A stretch of DNA of 64,000 nt from JABWBD01 sp040768665 (GCA_040768665.1 JAXGMN010000062.1:7835-71834); one strand, 5' to 3'. Shown: positions 34,939-43,903, numbered from the stretch's first letter. The notes: generated from the letters alone by a model not told the origin. Made by a program: numbers and translations.

Positions 34939-36072
34939 ATGCGACGATCCAAAAAGCAGAGCGGCGCCAGCCTCGACTCGCTGCTGGACACGATGACCAA
35001 CGTGGTCGGCATCCTCGTGATCATGCTGACCGTCACCCAGCTTGGCGTGGGCGATGCCGTCAAGCGAATCAGCGCCGGCGACCAGGTCGATCCCGAGGTG
35101 CTGGAAGCCGCGAAGAAGGAGCTACTGAAGCTCGAGCTCGTCAAGAACGAACTGGTCAAGCGGCTGAAGGCGCTGGTTTACAAGGAAGGGTTCGATATCG
35201 CCGCCGAGCTTCGCCGTCTGAAGGCGGAGTTGGCAAGCGCCAAGGCCAACGTGGCGGCGCTGGCCGACAAACGCGAGCAGCGCGTCCGACAGGCGGAGAT
35301 GGAGATGCAGCGGCTGCTGGAGGAGGCCAAGCGGGTTCTCGAGGAGCAGAAAAAGAAAGAGGAAGAGCTGATCACGAAGATCACCGCCGGCAATGCCGAG
35401 CTGGCGACGCTGCGTGCCCGGTTGGAGGACCGTCCGGTGCAGGAGGCGCCGCCGCCCAAGGTGGTCCACCTGCCGAATCCTCGCCCGGCTCCCGAAGGAA
35501 GCGAGCCGGTGACGTTCCTCTGCCGCGAGGGGCGGGTCATGCACGTCGACGCCGAGAACTACCAGGACCGAGGCCAGAAGCTGGCCAACTTCATTGTCAA
35601 CCGCAGGAAGCTCGGCACGGATCCGGCGGCCGGGATCGACGGCAAGGTGCTGGCCGAGGAGTTCAACCGGGCATCGTCGATCCGCGATCGCAACTTCGAT
35701 GTCAATCTCGAGGTCCAGGGCCGGTATCCGAGGCTGGTGCTGAAGCGCCGCGGCGACGGGGGAGACACGCTGGAACAGCTCCAGCGGTCGGGCTCCAGGT
35801 ACGAGCAGGAGATCCGCCGCTTGCCGCCCGACAAGTTCTACCTGCAGTTTCTCGTCTGGCCCGACAGTTTTGAAACGTACCTCGCGGCCCGCCAGATCGC
35901 CTCCGACCGGGGCCTGCCGGCCGGCTGGAGCGCGACGACGATGCAGGGGGAGTATTCGATTCCGCTGGGCGGCGATATCCGCTGCGGTCCTCCTCCGCCT
36001 CCGCCGCCCAAGACCTCGACTCCGGCACCAGCGACGCCCGCGAGGAAACCGCCGATGGACGTCGTCGACTGA
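34939..36072 (+). CDS. ExbD-like single-span coiled-coil protein with membrane Asp
   Basis: 377 aa: basic start, one membrane helix whose N-terminal end is SLDSLLDTMTNVVGILVIML (Asp at the position of the ExbD/TolR catalytic Asp), a coiled coil to about 165, and a folded C-terminal region (PVTFLCREGRVMHVDAEN, FDVNLEVQGRYPRLVLKRRG, KFYLQFLVWPDSFETYLAAR) before a Pro-rich tail. It follows the previous gene by three bases. The pair looks like a duplicated ExbD in which only this copy keeps the ion-binding residue, so I infer a hetero-oligomer. Confidence 0.75.
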   Translation: MRRSKKQSGASLDSLLDTMTNVVGILVIMLTVTQLGVGDAVKRISAGDQVDPEVLEAAKKELLKLELVKNELVKRLKALVYKEGFDIAAELRRLKAELASAKANVAALADKREQRVRQAEMEMQRLLEEAKRVLEEQKKKEEELITKITAGNAELATLRARLEDRPVQEAPPPKVVHLPNPRPAPEGSEPVTFLCREGRVMHVDAENYQDRGQKLANFIVNRRKLGTDPAAGIDGKVLAEEFNRASSIRDRNFDVNLEVQGRYPRLVLKRRGDGGDTLEQLQRSGSRYEQEIRRLPPDKFYLQFLVWPDSFETYLAARQIASDRGLPAGWSATTMQGEYSIPLGGDIRCGPPPPPPPKTSTPAPATPARKPPMDVVD

Positions 36073-36104
36073 GGCCGATGCCGGGACGGGAAACCTTGAG
36101 GCGA

Positions 36105-36353
36105 CTACCGGTTCAGCGCATCGGCCGGCACAACGCCGCGTTTCTGCAGTTCGCGGGCCATCCGTGCAATGGCACGCGCGACGCGCCGGGCGGTCCGTTC
36201 GTCCATGTTCTTCACCGGACCGCCTACCGTGCTGCTCTCGAGGATCTTGTCGACGACGCGGCTGGCCTGCTCCATCAGGTCGGTCGGCCATTCGTCGGGG
36301 TTCTCCATCGCCGCCCAGAAGTCCTCGCAGGCGGCGGCGAGCCGCTGTTTCAT
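36105..36353 (-). CDS. Small hypothetical protein, 82 aa
   Basis: ATG 36353 has GAGGG about six bases upstream; a longer frame starts at 36452 but lacks this. The protein is all-helical and charged (MKQRLAAACEDFWAAMENPD, DKILESSTV, RTARRVARAIARMARELQKR). No family recognised, no signal peptide. It is convergent with the channel module, with only 32 bases between the stop codons. Confidence 0.55.
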   Translation of the reverse strand: MKQRLAAACEDFWAAMENPDEWPTDLMEQASRVVDKILESSTVGGPVKNMDERTARRVARAIARMARELQKRGVVPADALNR

Positions 36354-36810
36354 CGTTCCCTCGTGGGACGACAGGATCCACGCCGCTCGGTTGATATGCC
36401 AGATCTGAGCAACCACGCCAGTTCCTCGTTGAGAATCGAACCTTAGCCGCAATTCGACGATTGAACACTCGCCGCAATACCGGAGCTTCGCGAAGGCGAC
36501 TTTCTCGCGCTCGCGGCCAGATTATGTAAATGAGAAGAATATCCGTGGGGATGACGGCGACCTCTGTGAAAACGATTCACGAGGCCACCATCCAAGCAAA
36601 GACGAGCAGTCAACCCGACATGTCTGATCTCCTTCAAACCGAGCCCTTGCCCAGAACGCTCGGCTGCCCCTATCGAACCAATATATACGCACTTTGCGAA
36701 AGCCGTCAACACCCCCGCTGGGCGCGGAAAAGTGGGGCTGTGCGTCGTCAGTACGGATCGGGTAGTCCGCGGGGAACGGTTCTGGTAGCCTGGGGATAGC
36801 CTAAGACCTA
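36354..36810. other. Intergenic region
   Basis: About 450 bases between the small hypothetical gene and the next repeat. Frames here on both strands have no recognisable features. A possible promoter for 36353 (minus) and part of the upstream region of the sulfatase cluster are expected here but not clearly visible. Confidence 0.35.
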
Positions 36811-36911
36811 AGAGCCTATGCCAAAACCTCGCAAGGAGAAGGGGACAGGCATATTTTGGTCGGAAGACTCCGCAAAATGAGCCAGCCCCCGACGATTTTG
36901 GGATAGGCTCT
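36811..36911. repeat. Palindromic repeat, GGGGAC-core family (copy 5)
   Basis: agagcctatgccaaaacc (36811-36828) with gattttgggataggctct (36894-36911), few mismatches. Core GGGGACAGGCATATTTTGGT / AAAATGAGCCAGCCCCCGA is close to the copy at 14866. It ends 43 bases before the sulfatase start. Confidence 0.85.
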
Positions 36912-36954
36912 ACGGCAAACAGACGCCCCCCAACTGGACAGCAGGAATAAGCCA

Positions 36955-38373
36955 ATGCTCCACCGCGCGTTTCCAAACATGATCCTGGCGTTCACCGCGA
37001 TAGCAGGGATGGCCCCTCTGGCAAGGGCTGGGGATTCTCCGGCGAAGAACGTCGTCCTTTACGTCGTCGACGATTTGGGGTTCCAACTGGGTTGCTACGG
37101 CGACCCGGTGGTGAAGTCGCCGCATTTGGACCGGCTTGCGGCGGAAGGCACTCGGTTCACCCGCGCATTCTGTACCACTGCAAGCTGTAGCGCCAGCCGC
37201 TCGGTTATCCTGAGCGGACGGCAGAATCATGCCAACGGCCAATACGGCCACGCCCACGGCTACAACCACTTTTCGAGTTTCGATTCGATCCAATCGCTGC
37301 CGGTCGTGCTGACCGGTGGCGGGTACCGCACGTGTTCGATCGGCAAGTACCACGTCGCACCGGAAGAGGTGTACCATTTCGAGCGCTACGCAAACGAGGG
37401 GATCGGCGGCGCGAGAAACAGCGTGCGCATGGCAGACAACGCCAGGCAATATATTGAGGAGAAGGACGACCGTCCGTTTTTCCTCTACATCTGCACGAGC
37501 GACCCGCATCGCGGCGGCGGCCCGGGGGAATTCGGCAATCCCAAGGGATCGAAAAGCTACCCGGGCGTTACGCCGGTCGAGTACCGTCCCGAAAGAGTGC
37601 CGGTGCCCGAGTGGCTTCCGGACATTCCGGAGACCCGGCAGGAACTGGCCGAGTATTACCAGGCGGTTTCACGGATCGACCAGGGGATCGGCCGGCTTGT
37701 CGAGGTCTTGAAGGAAACGGGACACTGGGACGACACCTTGATCCTCTTCCTGAGCGACAACGGACCGCCCTTCGCCGGCGCCAAGACCACGCTCTACGAG
37801 CCCGGCATGCACTTGCCGCTCATCGTCCGCCATCCGCGGCAGAAGCAGCGGGGCATTACGACCGACGCCATGGTGACCTGGGCGGACCTGATGCCGACGA
37901 TTCTCGACTATGCGGGTGTTGCGCCGCCAAAAGGCGATCGGCTCGACGGCCGGTCGTTTCTGGCTGTTTTGGAACAGGAAAGCCCCGACGGCTGGGACGA
38001 GGTTTATGCCTCCCACACGTTTCACGAGATCACGATGTACTATCCGATGCGCGTGATCCGCACGGACCGCTACAAGTACATTCTCAATCTCGCCCATCCG
38101 TTGCCGTATCCATTCGCGTCGGACCTCCACGCGTCGCTCACCTGGCAGGGACTTCTTAAGCGAGGGATCCCGCGTTACGGCAAACGAACCGTGGATGCTT
38201 ACCTCCATCGTCCGCGACACGAACTCTACGATCTGAGGGACGACCCGCACGAGATCCGAAACCTGGCCGAAAGCCCCGACCACGCGGACGTCCTGTCCGA
38301 CTTGCAGGCGAAGCTCAAGGCGTGGCAGGAGCGCACGAAGGATCCGTGGGTGGTCAAGTACCGGTACGAGTGA
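36955..38373 (+). CDS. Secreted sulfatase, heparan-N-sulfatase-like
   Basis: Hydrolyses sulfate esters or sulfamates of polysaccharides outside the cytoplasm. A 472-aa protein with a signal peptide (ILAFTAIAGMAPLARA). Metal-binding VLYVVDDLGFQLGCYG is followed by the active-site region CSASRSVILSGRQNHANGQY: the formylglycine cysteine is present, but the usual C-x-P-x-R has Ala instead of Pro, a variant seen in this branch. DNGPPFAG and the C-terminal YELYDLRDDPHEIRNL-type end are as expected. A formylglycine-generating enzyme is not in this window. The next gene, a toroid protein, follows at 38 bases, so the two are likely co-expressed. Confidence 0.88.
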   Translation: MLHRAFPNMILAFTAIAGMAPLARAGDSPAKNVVLYVVDDLGFQLGCYGDPVVKSPHLDRLAAEGTRFTRAFCTTASCSASRSVILSGRQNHANGQYGHAHGYNHFSSFDSIQSLPVVLTGGGYRTCSIGKYHVAPEEVYHFERYANEGIGGARNSVRMADNARQYIEEKDDRPFFLYICTSDPHRGGGPGEFGNPKGSKSYPGVTPVEYRPERVPVPEWLPDIPETRQELAEYYQAVSRIDQGIGRLVEVLKETGHWDDTLILFLSDNGPPFAGAKTTLYEPGMHLPLIVRHPRQKQRGITTDAMVTWADLMPTILDYAGVAPPKGDRLDGRSFLAVLEQESPDGWDEVYASHTFHEITMYYPMRVIRTDRYKYILNLAHPLPYPFASDLHASLTWQGLLKRGIPRYGKRTVDAYLHRPRHELYDLRDDPHEIRNLAESPDHADVLSDLQAKLKAWQERTKDPWVVKYRYE

Positions 38374-38411
38374 CACCATCGACAACCCGGGCCAAGAAGA
38401 AAGGCTCAACC

Positions 38412-40448
38412 ATGAGAAGATTGCTTTACGTGCCGGCGATCGTCGTGCTCGCATGGGTGGCGGATGCCGCGTCCGCGCAAGTCGGGTCGCCGGCGGAGGA
38501 GCTTATCCGGCGGGCCGGCAACTCCGATAGCGACGCCCAGCGGCTGACGCTTCTCAAACAGCTCCGCGCGCTGGACGAACTCAGCCCGGCCATGGCGGCC
38601 GACGCCGACAAGCTTATTGCGTTCGTCGATCGATGGGTCGAGGGCAAGAATCTCCACTTCTACAGCAGGGAGGTCTCCAAAAAGCAGGACGTAGACATCG
38701 GGATCGACGCATCGTCGCCCTTGTATCCCCTGACCTGGCTCTACCGTGGCCGGGCCGTGTTGACGCTGGTGCTCCAAAACGGCAATCTGTGGAGCTATCC
38801 GGAACGGCGGCGGGAGTGGTTTGGGATTGCCCGCCGCTTTTTCGAAAAGGCCCACGAGGCGTTCCCCGAAAACCGGGTCGCGCGGATGTACTTGGGAGAA
38901 GGCATCCCTTGGACCCGGGATTGGGAGCCCGTGGCCACGGCCCCGGACTGGGCCGCGCGGCAGCGTATCGGCCTGGAAGGGCTGGCCGACATCATCCAGT
39001 GGTGGCTCGATCACCGGCAGCAGGCCACCGGCGAGTTCGGAGGCGGTTGGGGCGACGATTGCGAGATGTGGCGGTGGTGGGCGCCGGTGCTGGTCGGGTT
39101 CGAAGACCCCGCAATCCGCCGCGGACAGGCGCGATTCTCCGAGGCCCTCCTCAGCCAGCCGCACATGGCCGGCGGCTACATGTCCGGCATGACCGACGTG
39201 GAGCACAGCGCCGAGGACTCCACCGACGCCATCCTGCCCATGATGCACCTGGAGCCGGACAACCCGGTCTGGCAGCGCCGGGCGCTGCGGCTGGCCGAGC
39301 TGATGGCGTCGCTCTGGACGGGGCGGAACGAGCGTGGGTTTGTCCAGTTCAAGAGCACATATTTCACCGTGGACCGGGTCCACGAGGATCCGCGGAAGGC
39401 ATGCGACACGCCCTACCACGTGCGAGCGGTCCTGCCGGCGATGCTCTACTGGCTTCGCAGCGGCGACGCGCGGGTCGGACGGGTGATGGCCGACTGGATG
39501 AGCACCTGGGTCGACGCCGCCGAGCGGAGCGAGAACGGCAAGCCGGCGGGAGTTCTTCCGGCGGCGCTGCACTGGCCGGAAGGAACGATCGGCGGATTGT
39601 CGCCCGCCTGGTGGGACCCGCAGAACCACGGCGAGCCGACGCTCTACCAGTGGCCCAGCGCCATGGGCGGGCTGACCGACGCGTTGCTGCTCACCTATCA
39701 CCTTACCGGCGACGAGAAATACTTGGCCCCCATCCGATCGATGGCGCGGATCGCGATGCGCGATGCCAAAGAGCCCGCCGACCAAAAAGCGCCGCCGGGC
39801 AGCGAAGCGTGGTGCGCCGCACGGCTCGGTTTCCTGCGGGGGACTTTGTCGAAATATCGGCTGTTGACGGGCGACGACTCCTTCGATCGCTTTCTGGGAG
39901 GGAAGAAATCGCCCGTGTTGCACTTCCGGCTGACGGGCAATCGAGGTCCCCTGGTGGCCGCACTCGGCGACGCCGCCACGGCTTTCTCGTACAACTTCGA
40001 GCGTTACACGAGCGAGGTCCGCTACACGGATCGGGTGCTGCGCTTCCCTGCCGTGTTTCAGGGCGAGGTGCGTCTGGCCGAGCCCAAGTTCCCGGTGTGC
40101 ACGCCCGATCCCGAGCTGCTGTATTCCACCGTGACGGGCGATCCCGGCGGCTCCGGCTCATTCCCGCTCAACGCGGTGCGGTGGCAGACGCCGCCGCGTG
40201 AGATCGCCGCGCTGGTGACGCACAGCGATCCGCGCCGCTTCGAAGCGGAACTGTTCCACTTCGGCCGAGCGCCGCGATCGATGGGGGCTGAGCTGTATCT
40301 GCTCAAGCCTGGACAGTACCGGCTGACGCTGAGTTGCGGCGCCGGCAGGCTTGAGGAGTCGACGGCGACCTTTTCCGGTCCAAGGACGCAGGTGAAGTTC
40401 ACATTGCCGTCTCGGCAGTTGTGCCGGCTGACGCTTGCGCCCCGATAA
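38412..40448 (+). CDS. Secreted toroid-like protein, possible polysaccharide lyase or hydrolase, 678 aa
   Basis: ATG 38412 opens a signal peptide (LLYVPAIVVLAWVADAASA). The first half (about 25-520) is rich in paired helices and aromatic residues (RREWFGIARRFFEKAHEAFP, WGDDCEMWRWWAPVLVGFED, ALRLAELMASLW, MLYWLRSGDARVG) as in alpha/alpha-toroid lyases and glycosidases; the C-terminal 150 residues look like a beta-sandwich (LYLLKPGQYRLTLSCGAG). I do not recognise the exact family. Its place after a sulfatase and before a ceramidase-like hydrolase and another sulfatase suggests a role in degrading sulfated glycans. Confidence 0.7.
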   Translation: MRRLLYVPAIVVLAWVADAASAQVGSPAEELIRRAGNSDSDAQRLTLLKQLRALDELSPAMAADADKLIAFVDRWVEGKNLHFYSREVSKKQDVDIGIDASSPLYPLTWLYRGRAVLTLVLQNGNLWSYPERRREWFGIARRFFEKAHEAFPENRVARMYLGEGIPWTRDWEPVATAPDWAARQRIGLEGLADIIQWWLDHRQQATGEFGGGWGDDCEMWRWWAPVLVGFEDPAIRRGQARFSEALLSQPHMAGGYMSGMTDVEHSAEDSTDAILPMMHLEPDNPVWQRRALRLAELMASLWTGRNERGFVQFKSTYFTVDRVHEDPRKACDTPYHVRAVLPAMLYWLRSGDARVGRVMADWMSTWVDAAERSENGKPAGVLPAALHWPEGTIGGLSPAWWDPQNHGEPTLYQWPSAMGGLTDALLLTYHLTGDEKYLAPIRSMARIAMRDAKEPADQKAPPGSEAWCAARLGFLRGTLSKYRLLTGDDSFDRFLGGKKSPVLHFRLTGNRGPLVAALGDAATAFSYNFERYTSEVRYTDRVLRFPAVFQGEVRLAEPKFPVCTPDPELLYSTVTGDPGGSGSFPLNAVRWQTPPREIAALVTHSDPRRFEAELFHFGRAPRSMGAELYLLKPGQYRLTLSCGAGRLEESTATFSGPRTQVKFTLPSRQLCRLTLAPR

Positions 40449-40591
40449 GAGGCTTTCCCTGCGATCCGCGAACGGCCAACGCGTGCACGGTTTGCGGGCG
40501 GGCCGTGCGCGAACGCACTTGTACGCTGGGTGGGTGAAAACTGAGTGGTTCGATCGGCTGAATCGACCTCCGGTTCTGTTCCACCGATTTC

Positions 40592-40679
40592 TTCATCCGT
40601 GCCCCGGCTTTGCCATCCGTGCTACTTTGTCCTTGAGTTGTTCTGATAGCACGGATGGCAAGGCCGGGGCACGGATGAA
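40592..40679. repeat. Palindromic element TTCATCCGTGCC family (copy 2)
   Basis: ttcatccgtgccccggcttt (arm start, 40592) and its partner arm ending ggggcacggatgaa (40679). The element with flanks is the reverse complement of 28213-28299 and neighbours (the flank GAAAATGAGGAAGAAAAATG is also shared). Confidence 0.85.
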
Positions 40680-40828
40680 AATGAGGAAGAAAAATGGAAA
40701 CCCAGCAAGCCGATCGTATGCCCCCGTTTTCACCTCCCCACTTGTACGCCGGCGGCTTGCACCGGGTGTCCGGATGCGTCATGATCGGGCGTAGCGGAGC
40801 ATGGTTTCCTCGCGACATCCTTCGCCCG

Positions 40829-40942
40829 CGGGGCGGAAGAGAGGGAGACAGGTCCCTGTTTTCGGCCACTGGTTTTGGAGCCGAAATGCGTCGACCGGCC
40901 GAAAAAGGGACCAATGCCCGGCCATGAGCGTGAACGTTTACG
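40829..40942. repeat. GTAACCGTT-type palindromic element, diverged copy
   Basis: GGGCGGAAGAGAGGGAGACA, GGTCCCTGTTTTCGGCC ... GGCCGAAAAAGGGACCAATGC, closing with GTGAACGTTTACG. It is the same element as at 43971 with several base changes that keep the stem pairing (CCCTG/AGGGAC), which suggests selection or recent origin from a variant. Confidence 0.7.
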
Positions 40943-40978
40943 TGTTTTCCACCAGCAGATTCGCTTGGGGAGTGAACC

Positions 40979-42379
40979 ATGATCGGCAGAAAGAAGTGGC
41001 GTGAGGAGTGCGGGCGCGGCGTCCTGCCTTGCGCGGTGGTCGTCCCGTTGGTCGTTGCCGGGTTGCAGATGTTCGTGCCGTCGCGATTGGCCCGCGCCGC
41101 GGAGACGATCCCAGTCGGTGTGGCGAATGTGGACATCACGCCGGAGACGCCCGTCCGGATGTACGGTTATGCAGCGCGGAAGACGGAGTCGGAAGGTATT
41201 GCGGGGCGGTTGAAGGCCGCGGCCCTGGCCATTGGGTGCGACGAGGGCGAGGGACCGGCCGTGCTTCTTACGGTCGACTGCGGCGCCGTGCCGGCGGAAC
41301 TGCGGGCGGAGGTTCTCCGCCGCGTCCAACAGAAATGGCCGATCAAGCCCGAGCGATTCATGCTCTCGAACTCGCACAACCATTCGGGACCCAATCTGAA
41401 GGGGAGAGAAGGGATGGAGGGGCTGGAGGCCGAACACCTGACTCGCTACGCCGAGCAGTTGACCAGTCGTCTGGAGAAGGTCGTGCTCGAGGCCTTGTCG
41501 TCGCGTCAAGCGGGGCACCTGGCCTGGACGCAGGGTTCCGTTGGGTTCGCGGCCAACCGGCGCGTTCTGAAGGATGGAAAGTGGACCGGCTTCGGCGCGG
41601 TGCCGGACGCCCCGGCGGACCACAGCCTGCCGCTGTTGCGTGTGACGGATGCCGGGGGAAAGCCGATCGCGGTGGTCGTCAACTACGCCTGCCATAACAC
41701 AACCTTGCGGGGAAATTTCAAGCAGATCCACGGCGATTGGGCGGCCTGCGCCCGGGAAGCGATCGAAGGCGACCACCCAGGCGTCGTCTCGATGGTGACG
41801 ATTGGCTGCGGAGCCGATTCCGATCCTTGCCCGCACGGCACCGTCGAATTGTGCCAGCAGCACGGCCGTGCGCTGGCCGACGAGGTGAAGCGGCTCATGT
41901 CCGGGCCGTTCAAACCGATTCAGCCCAAGCTGACCACCCGGCGGACGACGCTGGAGATTCCGTACTGCGAAGTCCCTTCGCTTGAGGAGCTCCGGCAGCT
42001 TGCAGACAAGTCGTATCGAGTCGGGTCTCTGCTGAGGATGATTGAGCGGGGCGAGACGCCACCTGCCTCGAAGAGCTACGAGATGTTTGCCTGGACCTTC
42101 GGCGGGGATCTGACCATGGTGTTCTTGCCCGACGAGGTTGTCGTCGATTACGCGCTGCGTCTGAAGCGTGAACTGGACGGCAGCCGGCTCTGGATCAACG
42201 CCTACAGCAATGACGTGTCGGGATACGTCGTCTCGAAGCGCCTGATCGAAGAGGGCGGGTACGAGGCGCGAAACTCGCACAGCTCGACGGTTTCCTATGG
42301 TCGCCCGGAACGGGTCCAGCCGGCAATCGAGGATCGGATCGTCGAGGCGGTGAAAGCGATGCTCGGTCGCCCGAATTGA
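40979..42379 (+). CDS. Neutral/alkaline ceramidase-family hydrolase (secreted)
   Basis: 466 aa. ATG 40979 has GGGGAG at good distance. A signal peptide (CAVVVPLVVAGLQMFVPSRLARA) leads to VGVANVDITPETPVRMYGYA, the typical start of neutral ceramidase-like proteins, which often have broader amidase roles in planctomycetes. SNSHNHSGPNL and VVVNYACHNTTL carry the zinc-binding His residues and VTIGCGADSDPCPHG the catalytic loop; MVFLPDEVVVDYALRLKREL and NAYSNDVSGYVVS are further conserved blocks. True substrate unknown; context suggests polymer or glycolipid degradation. Confidence 0.82.
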   Translation: MIGRKKWREECGRGVLPCAVVVPLVVAGLQMFVPSRLARAAETIPVGVANVDITPETPVRMYGYAARKTESEGIAGRLKAAALAIGCDEGEGPAVLLTVDCGAVPAELRAEVLRRVQQKWPIKPERFMLSNSHNHSGPNLKGREGMEGLEAEHLTRYAEQLTSRLEKVVLEALSSRQAGHLAWTQGSVGFAANRRVLKDGKWTGFGAVPDAPADHSLPLLRVTDAGGKPIAVVVNYACHNTTLRGNFKQIHGDWAACAREAIEGDHPGVVSMVTIGCGADSDPCPHGTVELCQQHGRALADEVKRLMSGPFKPIQPKLTTRRTTLEIPYCEVPSLEELRQLADKSYRVGSLLRMIERGETPPASKSYEMFAWTFGGDLTMVFLPDEVVVDYALRLKRELDGSRLWINAYSNDVSGYVVSKRLIEEGGYEARNSHSSTVSYGRPERVQPAIEDRIVEAVKAMLGRPN

Positions 42380-42384
42380 CCGTA

Positions 42385-42508
42385 GGCGCCGTTCAGGAAT
42401 TCGTTGTGCAATTCGGTGTGGAGCACATCTCAATCTGCCCCAGGAAACAAGGGGTGGATTGAAATCCACCCTACAATCATTGACCAACTTATTATCGAAC
42501 GGGACCGT
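42385..42508. repeat. Palindromic element GCCGTTCA...TTGTGCAATTCGG (copy 2)
   Basis: Diverged second copy of the element at 32364-32504: CGCCGTTCAGGAATTCGTTG, TGCAATTCGGTGTGGAGC, the inner GGGTGGATT-GAA-ATCCACCC hairpin and ACCAACTTATTATCGAACGG. It lies directly upstream of the second sulfatase. Confidence 0.78.
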
Positions 42509-42550
42509 ACGCCGGGAGCCTTGTTTGAAAACCGTGGGGAGGAAATCGCC

Positions 42551-43903
42551 ATGTACCGTTTGTCCGCGTTGGCAGCGCTGTTGATGTTCGGCGGGTCCGT
42601 CTTGGCGCAGGCCGGGGAGGAGCCTGGCAGGCCAAACATCGTATTCATCATGGCCGATGACCTCGGCTGGGCCGATGTTGCCTTTCACGGCGGCAACGCT
42701 CCGACACCGCACCTCGATCGGCTTGCGCGCGAGGGCCTGGAATTGGGGCAACACTATGTCGCCCCCGTTTGCAGCCCGACGCGTACCGGTCTGATGACCG
42801 GGCGGTGCTGGAGCCGGTTTGGCGTGACGAGCCCGCAGAACACGCGGGCTCTTCCCTGGGACACTGTCACGCTGCCGGGGGCTCTCAAACAGGTCGGCTA
42901 CGACACGTGCCTTACCGGCAAGTGGCACCTCGGGTCGCTGCCGGAATGGGGGCCGAATCATTTCGGCTTCGATCACTCGTACGGATCGCTTGCCGGCGGC
43001 GTCAGCCCTTGGAACCACCGTTACAAGAAAGGCCCCTACAGCCAGACCTGGCATCGCAACGAAGAACTGCTGGAAGAATTGGGACACGTGACCGATTTGA
43101 TCGCCGCGGAGGCGGCCGGCTGGATCGAGAGCCGCGGCGGGGCGCCCTTTTTTCTCTATGTGCCGTTCACGGCCGTCCATCTGCCGATCAAGGAGCCGGA
43201 GGAGTGGCTTCGGCGGGTGCCCGAGTCGATCCGCGGCGACGTACCGCGACATTATGCCGCGTGCGTGATGCATTTGGATGACGCTGTCGGCCGGATTCTC
43301 GCCGCGCTGGAGAAGAAGGGGAAGCGCGACAACACGCTCGTCGTATTCACCAGCGACAACGGCGGGAGCACGGTGGAGAACAACGATTTGAAATACCCGG
43401 ATGACGACTGTCCCAACGGCAAGCTGACGGGCAACAACGCTCCACTGCGAGGCAGAAAGGGCGACCTTTACGAGGGCGGGACGCGGGTGCCGACCGTCGT
43501 TCGCTGGCCCGGGCGGGTGAAGCCGGGCAAGGTGGAAGACCCGGTGCAGATTACGGACTGGATGCCGACCTTTTGCTCGCTGGCCGGTTATCGGCCCTCG
43601 CGGGATCTGAAGTGGGACGGCACGGACATTTCGAGCCTGCTGGTTGGGCGGCAGGAAATTCCCGGGCGGCCGCTTTACGCCGCCGCTCCCGGGTGGCGGG
43701 CACGCTCGCTTCGGCTAGGAGATTGGAAGCTGATCGTCCACGAACGGGGGGAGGCTTGCAAGACAGAGCTCTTCCATATGGCGCGAGACCCGGGCGAGGC
43801 GAAGGACGTAGCAGGAGAGCAGCCGGATCAGGTGAAGCGACTGTCAGGCGTGCTGGACGAAGTTGCCGCGCGCGATCGGGATGCGGTGGTTGAGAAGCCG
43901 TAG
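42551..43903 (+). CDS. Secreted arylsulfatase, N-acetylgalactosamine-4-sulfatase-like
   Basis: 450 aa from ATG 42551, with GGGGAGGAAAT as ribosome binding site. Signal peptide LSALAALLMFGGSVLAQA. NIVFIMADDLGWADVAFHGG holds the calcium ligands; CSPTRTGLMTGR is the complete C-x-P-x-R formylglycine motif; GKWHLG, FTSDNGG and the late GDWKLI are all present. The order and length match arylsulfatases of the A/B type acting on desulfation of glycans. Transcribed in line with the sulfatase and hydrolase genes upstream, but repeats stand between each pair. Confidence 0.9.
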   Translation: MYRLSALAALLMFGGSVLAQAGEEPGRPNIVFIMADDLGWADVAFHGGNAPTPHLDRLAREGLELGQHYVAPVCSPTRTGLMTGRCWSRFGVTSPQNTRALPWDTVTLPGALKQVGYDTCLTGKWHLGSLPEWGPNHFGFDHSYGSLAGGVSPWNHRYKKGPYSQTWHRNEELLEELGHVTDLIAAEAAGWIESRGGAPFFLYVPFTAVHLPIKEPEEWLRRVPESIRGDVPRHYAACVMHLDDAVGRILAALEKKGKRDNTLVVFTSDNGGSTVENNDLKYPDDDCPNGKLTGNNAPLRGRKGDLYEGGTRVPTVVRWPGRVKPGKVEDPVQITDWMPTFCSLAGYRPSRDLKWDGTDISSLLVGRQEIPGRPLYAAAPGWRARSLRLGDWKLIVHERGEACKTELFHMARDPGEAKDVAGEQPDQVKRLSGVLDEVAARDRDAVVEKP

